Assembly (NCBI RefSeq): GCF_008831085.1
Contig: NZ_WBJY01000003.1
Coordinates: 96,211-160,210, forward strand
Length of the DNA stretch: 64,000 nt
DNA from: Pseudoclavibacter endophyticus
GTDB lineage: Bacteria > Actinomycetota > Actinomycetes > Actinomycetales > Microbacteriaceae
Direction of reading: 5' to 3'
Made by a program: the position numbers and the translations under genes. Positions 42,528-50,228 of the stretch are shown one piece after another. A model generated the notes under the pieces. That model had not been told where the DNA came from. It worked only from the letters and a program-made list of their open reading frames with translations, and did no database searches. The first letter of the stretch is position 1, and every line of letters starts with the position of its first letter.

Positions 42528-43241
42528 ATGACCGACCAGCACTTCGCGCGCGTGGGCGCAGTCCGCGCCGTCAGGCCGCGAGCTGCTCGTAACCGCACTG
42601 CCAAGGTGCTGGCGCCCGCCGTGGCCTCGTTCGCCATCGCGGGGATCGCGCTCGTCGCGGTCGCCCAGGGCGCTGGCGGTACGCAGGAGGTCTCGAGCGT
42701 GCCCTCGATCGACGAGATCGCGCAGGCGCAGGCGCAGGGGTATGGTGCCGCGCTCGTCGGCGACCAGGAGCCCATCGCGGACGACTCGGTCACGACGGAT
42801 CGCGCGGGCGAGGCGGGCGCAGTCACCGTCACGACACCGGAGCCCAAGCCTGAGCCTGAGCCGATCGAGACCGGATCCGGCACCGATTCCACCGGTGGAA
42901 ACTCGGGAGGCGCCCCGACTGACGTTGATATGGCTTACGACCCTGACTCATTTAAGGGCTACGCCGCGTCACGGATGGGGGCGTATGGCTGGGGATCCGA
43001 TCAGATGCAGTGCTTGGATCTTCTGTGGGAGAAGGAGTCGAACTGGAACCCGAACGCTGAGAACCCGTCCGGCGCCTTCGGCATCCCCCAGGCCATGCCG
43101 CTTCACTTCCCCAACGGGTGGGGTGAGTTTCGAACGAACGCTTATGTCCAGATTGATTGGGGCTTGAACTACATCGCGGGGAGCAGTTACGGCGCGCCCT
43201 GTGCCGCATGGAATCACTCGCAGGCAAACAATTGGTACTAG
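42528..43241 (+). CDS. Secreted lysozyme/transglycosylase-like protein 2
   Basis: A 237-residue paralogue of the previous gene. Shared parts are MTD..LGAVR-like N-termini (here MTDQHFARVGAVRAV), the AQ-x-QGYG-x-ALV stretch after the membrane segment, the catalytic-domain motif MQCLDLLWEKESNWNPNAEN, FGIPQAM and the terminal NNWY. The linker is longer and Pro/Glu/Thr-rich. The ATG at 42528 is chosen by alignment with paralogue 1; GTG at 42501, nine residues earlier, lies just after the -10 and could serve as a leaderless start. Codon use late in the gene (43000-43230) is visibly less GC-biased than in its neighbours. Confidence 0.75.
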   Translation: MTDQHFARVGAVRAVRPRAARNRTAKVLAPAVASFAIAGIALVAVAQGAGGTQEVSSVPSIDEIAQAQAQGYGAALVGDQEPIADDSVTTDRAGEAGAVTVTTPEPKPEPEPIETGSGTDSTGGNSGGAPTDVDMAYDPDSFKGYAASRMGAYGWGSDQMQCLDLLWEKESNWNPNAENPSGAFGIPQAMPLHFPNGWGEFRTNAYVQIDWGLNYIAGSSYGAPCAAWNHSQANNWY

Positions 43242-43260
43242 GTCGGCCGAACGGGCCGGC
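43242..43260 (+). terminator. Weak hairpin after lytic protein gene 2
   Basis: GTCGGCC and GGCCGGC form a seven-pair stem (one G-T) around GAACG, followed by AGGCCTTTCC. Confidence 0.4.
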
Positions 43261-43375
43261 AGGCCTTTCCGTCGCTGCGGCCACCGGCTGTCGCGGCATG
43301 ATCCGCTTATCCGTGCATCGCACCTGACCCCTGTCACACCGAAGCCGGGATTCGCGGCCCGGCGGATTGGCGGCC

Positions 43376-43741
43376 ATGCCCCGCTCGAACCGGTCCCGCC
43401 GCGGCGGGCGCCCCGCTGAGCGCGGTCCCGGCGGTGGGCGACGGCCCGGCCGCTCCCGGGGCGGTCCCGCCGAGAGCGTCGACCGGGGCGACGATCGTGA
43501 CGACCTCGGCCGCCTGCTCGAGGGGGCGCGCCGCACCGAGCAGCGGGGCGGCGTCGCCTGGACCGTGCAGCCGATCTCAGCCGCACGCGCGCAGAAGCCG
43601 TACTCGTGCCCGGGGTGCGCGCGCAGCATTCAGCCTGGCATCGCCCACGTCGCCGTGTGGCGGGCCGATTTCGTGCTCGGCGATGCGCAGGCGCTCGACG
43701 GGCGGCGGCACTGGCACACGCACTGCTGGCGGATCGTCTGA
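43376..43741 (+). CDS. Small basic protein with C-terminal zinc-ribbon-like motif
   Basis: A 121-residue protein that begins MPRSNRSRRGGRPAERG and stays Arg/Gly-rich to about residue 50. The C-terminal 60 residues hold YSCPGCARSIQPGIAHVAVW and HWHTHCWRIV, so C-x2-C plus H/C residues could bind zinc. Similar proteins are common in actinomycetes and are often labelled ATP/GTP-binding without support; I see no nucleotide-binding motif. The start is uncertain: an alternative codon lies nine bases upstream. It is convergent with the AI-2E family gene. Confidence 0.65.
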   Translation: MPRSNRSRRGGRPAERGPGGGRRPGRSRGGPAESVDRGDDRDDLGRLLEGARRTEQRGGVAWTVQPISAARAQKPYSCPGCARSIQPGIAHVAVWRADFVLGDAQALDGRRHWHTHCWRIV

Positions 43742-43820
43742 CCGGACGCCGCCACGAGCGGGGGAGCGACCAGAGGGGCGAGCTCCGCGCCAGTCTGCGC
43801 GAGCGGCCGGCGCGCCGGCC

Positions 43821-44867
43821 TCACCGCTCGTTCTGCGCCGGAATCACCACCTGTCTCACGATCAGCAAGATGGCCGCGGCGACGGGGATCGCGACGAGCG
43901 CGCCCAGCAGGCCGAGGAGCGTGCCGCCGGTCAGCGCCGCGACGACGACGATCGGCCCCGGCACCTTGACGGCGGAGGCCATGACTCGCGGGCTGATGAA
44001 ATACGCCTCGACCTGCATGTAGACGACGTAGTAGATCGCGAGGATCCACCACGTGTTGGTGCCGGACGGCAACATGAGCAGCTGCGAGAGCACGATGATG
44101 ACACTGGCCGACAGGGTGCCGACGAGCGGGATCAGGGAGCCGAGGAAGGCGACGAGGGCGCACACCGCGGGGAGCGCCGCGCCCATCGCGGACAACAGGA
44201 TGAACGTCAGCACGCCGTTGATGACCCCGAGCAGTGTCTGCCCCATGACGTACTTGCCGACCGATCCCGTGATCTGCTCGGTGAGGTCGGCGACGCGCGC
44301 GCGGCCCGACGCCGGCGTGAGCTGGTAGAAGACGCGCTTGATGCTGTTCATGCTCGACACGAAGTACAGCGTGAGGATGAACACGATGAGCATGCCGAAA
44401 ACCGAGCTGACGATCGAGACGCCGACCTGCAGCACGCCGCCGCCGATGATGCCGATATTGTCACGGAGCCAGAGCAGACCGTCGTTGACCGCCTGCTCGA
44501 CCTGGAGCGCCGGGAAGGTCTGATTCGCCCATTCGATGACATTCGAATTCACGATGTCCTGCACGATGACCGTGTAGCGGTCGGTCAACGTGTTGACCTG
44601 CTCGGTGACCGACGGCACCATCGCCCAGATGAGGAGCGCGAGGATCCCGAAGACGACGGTCACGGACGTCAGCATCGCAAGGCTTCGCGGCCAGCGTCGC
44701 CGCTCGAGGAAGCCGATGAGCGGCTCGAAGCCCAGCGCGAGGAAGAGCGCGACGCCGATGTAGGTGATGACGGTGCTCAGCGAGGCGATCATGCCGCCGA
44801 GCACGAGCGCGGCGAGTACGCCGAGCGTCGCTATGAAGCCGACCCGAAAGGGATTCTCGAGCCGCAT
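43821..44867 (-). CDS. AI-2E family transporter
   Basis: The 348-residue product has about eight hydrophobic segments and the family's conserved motifs: FEPLIGFLERRRWPRSLAML, a central soluble loop (about 85-150), GQTLLGVINGVLTFILL, LGSLIPLVGTLSASVIIVL and SPRVMASAVKVPGPIVVVAAL. AI-2E proteins include a proposed autoinducer-2 exporter and Na+/H+ antiporters, so the cargo is not known. The start is firm: GGAGGTGCAGCG precedes the ATG. It is transcribed alone. Confidence 0.87.
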   Translation of the reverse strand: MRLENPFRVGFIATLGVLAALVLGGMIASLSTVITYIGVALFLALGFEPLIGFLERRRWPRSLAMLTSVTVVFGILALLIWAMVPSVTEQVNTLTDRYTVIVQDIVNSNVIEWANQTFPALQVEQAVNDGLLWLRDNIGIIGGGVLQVGVSIVSSVFGMLIVFILTLYFVSSMNSIKRVFYQLTPASGRARVADLTEQITGSVGKYVMGQTLLGVINGVLTFILLSAMGAALPAVCALVAFLGSLIPLVGTLSASVIIVLSQLLMLPSGTNTWWILAIYYVVYMQVEAYFISPRVMASAVKVPGPIVVVAALTGGTLLGLLGALVAIPVAAAILLIVRQVVIPAQNER

Positions 44868-45014
44868 CGCTGCACCTCCTGCACATGCGCGCCGCTCGCC
44901 GGCGCTCGCCCGAGTCTACGGTGAGCATCGGCCGGATGCGCAGCCATCGCCGTGCGTTACCCGGCGCGTCGCGTTCGGCGTCCGCCCGGCACGCCCCGGG
45001 GTGGGGTGTGCCGG

Positions 45015-46337
45015 CTATGCGCCCGACGCGCCGCTGCTGTCCTTCGCGGGCGCGGACGGTGCGCTCGGGGCTGGGCCCGTGTCGCCGCTCGTCCCGAACG
45101 GGCCGCCCTGGAACATCGCCCGGAGCCCCTTGATGTGGTTCTCGATCTCCTCGCGCTGCTCCCGCAGTGTCACGAGCTTCGCCTCTGCCTCCTCGACCGT
45201 GGCGCGCATGCGCTTCTCGGTCTCGGCGGCGCGCTCGCGCGCCTGCCGGTTGGCGTTGTCGAGCAGGTCGGCGGCCTGTCGCTCGGCGAGCTCGATCGTC
45301 TCCTGAGCGCTGCGGCGGGCATCCGCCTTGAGCTTGCCCGACTCGCGGCGCACGAGCTCTGAGCGCTGGTTGAGGTCGGCGAGTTGCTCGGTCGCGTCAT
45401 CGATGAGCTTCTTGGCAGCCGCCTCCGCCTTGCGTCCGCCGGCGACGAGCTGCTGCTCGAACTCGGTGCGCCGAGCCGTGAGCTCAACCTCTTGCGCGTT
45501 CCGGCCGGCCGCCAGCTCCCGCATCGTCTCCTCACGCTGGGCGTCGAGCTCGGCGGTGACGCGCTGACGCTCGGCATCGATCTCGCGCTGCGCCTGCGCC
45601 CGCTTCGTCGCCAGCTCCTGTTCGAGCGCCTCCCGGCGCGTCGCGAGTTCGCGTTCGGCAGCGCCCAACTCGAGCTCGAGGGCGCGGCGGCGCTCGGCGA
45701 GGTCGGCCTCGGCTGCGCCGCTGTGGTCGTCGTGCTCTTTGCGCTTGCGCGCGAGCTCGGCCTCGGTCTCGGCGCGCAGCGCGGCGATCTCGCGATCGGT
45801 CGAGTGGCGGAGTTCGCGCAGCTCGGTCGTCACCTGGTCTTTGACGGTGTCGATCTCGCGCTGCTGGTTCTCGCGGGTGAGTTCGGCTTCCTGGTTCGCG
45901 TTCTCGAGGATCGCGGCAGCTTCATCGCGCGTCTCATCGCGCAGTCGTGCCGCACGCGCTTCGGCGTCGCGTGTGACTCGCTCGGCGTAGTCGTTCGCCT
46001 CTTGGTGGATGCGCGCGGCGTTTCGCTCGGCTTCGCCGGAGATCCGCTCCGCCTGGCGATGGGCGTCGGCGACGAGCTTCTCGGCCTGCTGCTGCGCCGT
46101 CGCGAGCGTGCCTGCGAGCTTGTTCCCGAGGCCCTCATAACTCGGCTGGGCGCGCTCCCGCAGCTCGCGCTCGAGCTCCTCGATCCGTGCGTGCAGTCGT
46201 TCGATCTCCTCGGAGGAGCCTGCTCCCTGAGTGCCCCGCTGCGCCAGCTGGCGCCGCAGATTGCGGATCGCCTCGTCGACCTCTTCGCGGTTGTAGCCGC
46301 GCATCGTGGTCGAGAACGTGAACTCCTCGAACGCCAT
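45015..46337 (-). CDS. DivIVA-domain coiled-coil protein
   Basis: A 440-residue protein with an N-terminal DivIVA-like motif (FTFSTTMRGYNREEVDEAIR) followed by an almost continuous coiled coil from about 30 to 400, rich in Ala, Glu and Arg, and a short Ser/Pro/Ala tail. It resembles the polar-growth scaffolds of actinomycetes (DivIVA/Wag31, Scy or FilP types), but is not obviously Wag31 itself, which is shorter. GGAGGGCC precedes the ATG at 46337; the longer frame to 46436 starts in intergenic sequence. TACACT about 55 bases upstream could be the -10. Confidence 0.78.
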   Translation of the reverse strand: MAFEEFTFSTTMRGYNREEVDEAIRNLRRQLAQRGTQGAGSSEEIERLHARIEELERELRERAQPSYEGLGNKLAGTLATAQQQAEKLVADAHRQAERISGEAERNAARIHQEANDYAERVTRDAEARAARLRDETRDEAAAILENANQEAELTRENQQREIDTVKDQVTTELRELRHSTDREIAALRAETEAELARKRKEHDDHSGAAEADLAERRRALELELGAAERELATRREALEQELATKRAQAQREIDAERQRVTAELDAQREETMRELAAGRNAQEVELTARRTEFEQQLVAGGRKAEAAAKKLIDDATEQLADLNQRSELVRRESGKLKADARRSAQETIELAERQAADLLDNANRQARERAAETEKRMRATVEEAEAKLVTLREQREEIENHIKGLRAMFQGGPFGTSGDTGPAPSAPSAPAKDSSGASGA

Positions 46338-46596
46338 CTGGCCCTCCGTCTCGCCGTCGCCCGGCGGCGCAGAAGATGCCGCGCCCCCAACGCATGCAGT
46401 GTAGTGGGCCCGCGTTCGACTCGAGCTTGAGGGCATCCTGCCGTCTGCTTGGCAATACCAGGGTGAACAGCGTGGCTGAGGTACTCTAAAGGGTCAAGAG
46501 TGCCGAGAATTTGCCCCAGCGGCTCCCGGCGTCCTCCCTCGAACCGACGGGGGAGAGCGGTTCTCGTCTCCGGCGGTCCGCTCGAGAAGGAGTCAC

Positions 46597-49134
46597 ATGC
46601 GTTTCATCTTCGCTGGCATCGCCTTCCTCGTCAGTCTCGCTTGCTTCGGCCTCGGGGCGTGGCAGATCGTGCAGGCGCAGTCGTCCGACCACGTGACGGT
46701 CGCAGGTTCGTCCACCTCGGGCGCACCGCTCATCGTCGTGCCCTCCGAAACCCTTGTCGACAACGCGGGATCGCAGGCGATCTCGATCCAGGGCGACGGC
46801 CCCATCGTCGCGGTCGTCGGTCGTCAGGGCGACATCGCCGGCTGGATCGGCGACACCGCGCACGACCGGGCCGAGATCGACGACGCATCGGGCACCCTCG
46901 TGTTCGAGGCTGCCGAGGGCGCCGAGTCGACCGCGCCGAATCCCCTCGGCAACGACCTCTGGTACGAGGAGTACACGGGCGAGGGCGCACTCGAATTCGA
47001 AACCGCCCTGCCACCGGGCTTCGCGCTGCTGGTCGCGTCGACCGGCGACGAGGCCGCGCCGAGCCAGCTCTCGGTGTCGTGGCCGCTCGACGGGCGTGCG
47101 CCGTGGTCAGGCCCGCTCCTGGTGCTCGGCATCGTCTTCCTCCTCATCGCCCTCGGCCTGCTCCTCTGGGCGCTGCTGAGCATCCGTCGCAGCAGCCGCG
47201 CGCGCCGAAGCGGCGTCGACGAGGGGCCGATCCAGCTGCGGCCGTCGACGGCGCCCGCGCCCACAGACGCACCGTCCGACGCGCCGGATGCCCAGCTCGA
47301 CCCGCGCGATGCCCCACCCCAGCCGGACACGCAGGATGCGGCCGCCACGGGCACGGTACCCACCGTGATGGTCGGCCAAGCCCATGACGACCGTCGGGGC
47401 GCCGACACCCCGACGGATGACCGTGCGTGGGTCGACGCGTCGGCGGATGCGGCGGACGCGCACGCGGATGCGGAGCGTGCATGGGATGCTCCGGAGACGC
47501 GGGTGAACGACACCGCCCCCTCACCGGCCGCCTTGGCCGAGTCGCCGAGCGTCACGGACGACGATCGGCCCGCCGACGCAGTGAATCCGTGGGCGCCGAC
47601 GCCGACGCCGACGCCCGAGGCCCCGCCACTCGCCACTCACGGCGTGCCGCCGTCGGTGCCGCCCCCTGCCGAGGCGACGGGGGCACCCGAGCAGCCGGCG
47701 CCGGACGAGCCGGCCCCGGCATCCGCCGACCCGACCGCAGCCGCGGGGCCCGAGGTGCCCGAAGCACCGGCCGAGCCGACCCGGGCATCGGCCACCGTGC
47801 CGACCGCGGCATCCGTCGATCGGCCTGCTCCTGCCTACGGCATCCGGACCGATGAGCACGCGTCGACGGGCTCCACCGACGGAGCCCCTGAAAGCGACGC
47901 CGACGACCGCGACGGCGACGGCGACGGTGACGAGCCAGGCGGCCCGACACTGCCAGCGCCTCCCGCAACTCCTGCCGCGTCGCAGGAGGACACCTCGAAG
48001 TGGAAACGGCCTCGCGGGCGCGACCGCAGCAAGGCGCCGAAACGGTCATTCCGTCTCGCGGCCGTGCTGCTCGTCGGCGGCCTCGGCCTGACCGGCTGCT
48101 CGGCCGAGATGTGGCCGGAGGCGCTCGGCGGCGCGGAGGAGAACCCGACGGCGACGCCGACGTCGACGATCGACGAAGCGCTGTTGCAGGAGGGCGCGGC
48201 GCTCCCCGCGGTGAACGAGGAGCAGCTCAACCGGATCCTCGAGGACGCCCGCGCGCTTGCCGACACAGCCGACGCGGCGCTCGACCCAGCAGGGCTCGAC
48301 GCGCGCTTCGGCGGGGCGGCCCTCGCATCGCGGGAGGCGTCCTACGCCGCGCTGTCCGCCGACGGCAGCCTTCCCGCGATGACGCCCTTCCCCGCAGGCG
48401 CTGTCGTCTATGCCGTCCCGCAGGCAACGAACGAGTGGCCGCGAACCGTTTTCGCCGTCGTCGAGATGGGTGAAGCGGGGGGTGAGGGCGCCGCGCCGGC
48501 GGCCCTCATGCTCGTGCAGGAGTCGGCGCGCTCGCCATATCGCGTCGAGGTGCTCACGCAGCTCGCCGCCAACGTCGAGCTCCCCGAGGCGGCGCCGATG
48601 GCGATCGGTGCGCCGGGAATCGCCGACATCGACTCGTCACTGGCGGTCGCCTCCGGCGACCTCGCGTCCCAGTACGGCGACATCGTGCTGCACGGCGCCG
48701 AGTCTCCCTACGCCGCGGCCTTCGCGATCGAGAGCGACACGTTCCTGCCGCAGGTCGATCAGTCGTACCGCGACTCGAAGCTCGCCGAGATCGATCTCGC
48801 GGCCTCGCGCCTCGAGTTCGCCAACCGGCCGGCGGCGCATGAGCCGCTCGGCGTCGGTACCCTTGACGGCGGCGCGATCGTCGCGATCACGATCGAAGAG
48901 ATCGAGACGTTCTCGGCCCGGACGCAGCTCGCGACGCTCTCGGTGACGGGTCGGGCGGCCGCACTCGCGGGAACAGGCGAGTCGCCGTACGGGTTTGAGA
49001 GCATTTACAGCGACCAACTGTTGTTCTACGTGCCGTCCGCAGAAGCCGGCGGACAGGTGCAGTTTCTGGGGTACTCGGCCGTCATGACGAGTGCCCGCAC
49101 ACTCGACGAATCTGAGGTGACGTATGACTCCTGA
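46597..49134 (+). CDS. Large membrane protein with internal lipobox (apparent fusion)
   Basis: An 845-residue protein in three parts. Residues 1-200: a hydrophobic start (FIFAGIAFLVSLACFGLGAW), an extracytoplasmic beta-rich domain and a second TM at about 173-193. Residues 200-490: a Pro/Ala/Asp-rich disordered linker. Residues 494-845: a segment that looks exactly like a lipoprotein signal (FRLAAVLLVGGLGLTGCSAE, Cys501) and a mainly soluble domain. Topology therefore suggests three membrane crossings with the last domain outside the cell. No family is recognised. AGAAGGAG precedes the ATG, and TACTCT about 110 bases upstream may be the -10. Its end overlaps the next gene by 11 bases. Confidence 0.65.
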   Translation: MRFIFAGIAFLVSLACFGLGAWQIVQAQSSDHVTVAGSSTSGAPLIVVPSETLVDNAGSQAISIQGDGPIVAVVGRQGDIAGWIGDTAHDRAEIDDASGTLVFEAAEGAESTAPNPLGNDLWYEEYTGEGALEFETALPPGFALLVASTGDEAAPSQLSVSWPLDGRAPWSGPLLVLGIVFLLIALGLLLWALLSIRRSSRARRSGVDEGPIQLRPSTAPAPTDAPSDAPDAQLDPRDAPPQPDTQDAAATGTVPTVMVGQAHDDRRGADTPTDDRAWVDASADAADAHADAERAWDAPETRVNDTAPSPAALAESPSVTDDDRPADAVNPWAPTPTPTPEAPPLATHGVPPSVPPPAEATGAPEQPAPDEPAPASADPTAAAGPEVPEAPAEPTRASATVPTAASVDRPAPAYGIRTDEHASTGSTDGAPESDADDRDGDGDGDEPGGPTLPAPPATPAASQEDTSKWKRPRGRDRSKAPKRSFRLAAVLLVGGLGLTGCSAEMWPEALGGAEENPTATPTSTIDEALLQEGAALPAVNEEQLNRILEDARALADTADAALDPAGLDARFGGAALASREASYAALSADGSLPAMTPFPAGAVVYAVPQATNEWPRTVFAVVEMGEAGGEGAAPAALMLVQESARSPYRVEVLTQLAANVELPEAAPMAIGAPGIADIDSSLAVASGDLASQYGDIVLHGAESPYAAAFAIESDTFLPQVDQSYRDSKLAEIDLAASRLEFANRPAAHEPLGVGTLDGGAIVAITIEEIETFSARTQLATLSVTGRAAALAGTGESPYGFESIYSDQLLFYVPSAEAGGQVQFLGYSAVMTSARTLDESEVTYDS

Positions 49135-50185
49135 CCCCACCCCACCAGCAGGTCTTGCCGGAGCGGTCGACCTGTCGTCCCTCGTGCAGCGCGCTGAACA
49201 GCAGCGACAAGGCTCGGCACGATCAGGCGCGGCCGCTCAGGAGGGAGCGCCGGGAACGGCGGGAACGCCTTCGGGCTCCACGGCGGGCGGCGCCGCCCCG
49301 GTAGACGGCGACGAGCAGGCGCGAGCGCAGCAGGCCGCCGCCGGCGCCGAGCCGATCGCACGCCTCGCCGACGCCGTCGTCGACGGTGACGAGCAGACGC
49401 TGCAGCAGTTCATGCAGCTCTCGCAGTTCATGCCGGTGCTCGTCGAGATGCATGCGAAGTGGTCGAGCGAGGCACAGGCGCTGTCGCCCGTGCTCGCACG
49501 GCTCGTGCGCGCACAGCGCGGCCGGCTGGTGCTGATCCGCGTCGACCTCGACGCGAACCCGTCGCTCGGGCAGCAGCCGCAGGTGCTCGGCATCATCGGT
49601 GGGCGCCCGCTGCAGCTGTTCGCCGGCAATCCGCCCGAGGAGCAGATCACGCAGCTGCTGAGCGAGATCATGCAGGTGGCCGAGCAGCAGGGCATGCGCG
49701 GCTTCGTCGAGATCGAGGGCGAGGACGCTGCCGCCGACGACGACGAAACGGCCGCGGCCCCTGAGCCGGAACTGCCCCCGCTGCACCGGGAGGCCTACGA
49801 GGCCGTCGATCGCGGTGACTACGAGGCCGGTCTCGCAGCATTCGACAAGGCGATCGCGCAGAACCCGGCCGACGACGACGCACGGGCCGGCCGCGCACAG
49901 GTCGCGCTGTTGCAGCGACTGCACGGGAAGACGCTCGAGGAGATTCGCGCGGCGGCCGCCGATGCTCCCGACGACCTCGACGCCCAGCTCGATATTGCCG
50001 ACCTGGATGTTTCCGGCGGCCACGTCGAGGACGCCTTCGACCGGCTCCTCTCGCGGTTCCCCACGCTCGACGCCGACGGCAAGAAGCGGGTGCGCGAGCG
50101 GCTGCTCGACCTGTTCCTGGTGGTCGGCCCGGCGGATCCGCGCGTCGCCAAGGCTCGCGCGCGCCTCACGAACCTGCTGTTCTGA
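49124..50185 (+). CDS. Thioredoxin-fold/TPR co-chaperone-like protein (CnoX/YbbN type)
   Basis: A 353-residue protein. After about 70 disordered residues it has a thioredoxin-like domain (about 75-200: PVLVEMHAKWSSEAQALSPV, LVLIRVDLDANPSLGQQPQV) in which the usual CxxC is replaced by KWSSEA, so it has no redox dithiol. The C-terminal 150 residues form TPR-like helices (YEAVDRGDYEAGLAAFDKAI). This is the actinobacterial YbbN/CnoX layout; in E. coli the protein is a holdase working with GroEL. The ATG overlaps the preceding gene by 11 bases. It converges on glgB. Confidence 0.85.
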   Translation: MTPDPTPPAGLAGAVDLSSLVQRAEQQRQGSARSGAAAQEGAPGTAGTPSGSTAGGAAPVDGDEQARAQQAAAGAEPIARLADAVVDGDEQTLQQFMQLSQFMPVLVEMHAKWSSEAQALSPVLARLVRAQRGRLVLIRVDLDANPSLGQQPQVLGIIGGRPLQLFAGNPPEEQITQLLSEIMQVAEQQGMRGFVEIEGEDAAADDDETAAAPEPELPPLHREAYEAVDRGDYEAGLAAFDKAIAQNPADDDARAGRAQVALLQRLHGKTLEEIRAAAADAPDDLDAQLDIADLDVSGGHVEDAFDRLLSRFPTLDADGKKRVRERLLDLFLVVGPADPRVAKARARLTNLLF

Positions 50186-50186
50186 G

Positions 50187-50228
50187 GCGCCGCGCGGGTG
50201 AGGCGCTCGCTCCTTCGCGCGGCGGCGC
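50187..50228. terminator. Imperfect GC hairpin between convergent genes
   Basis: GCGCCGCGCG (50187-50196) can pair with CGCGCGGCGGCGC (50216-50228) with a three-base bulge and a 19-base loop. It lies between the ends of the CnoX-like gene and glgB. Confidence 0.4.

Noticed and set aside
43434..44924. 496-codon plus-strand frame antisense to the AI-2E family gene
   Set aside because: The translated product is a charged low-complexity shadow; the minus-strand gene has clear TM helices and family motifs.
46496..46566. tRNA-like fold upstream of the 845-residue protein gene
   Set aside because: GAGAA/TTCTC and CTCCC/GGGAG stems exist, but there is no anticodon-arm or T-loop consensus and no 3' acceptor end.
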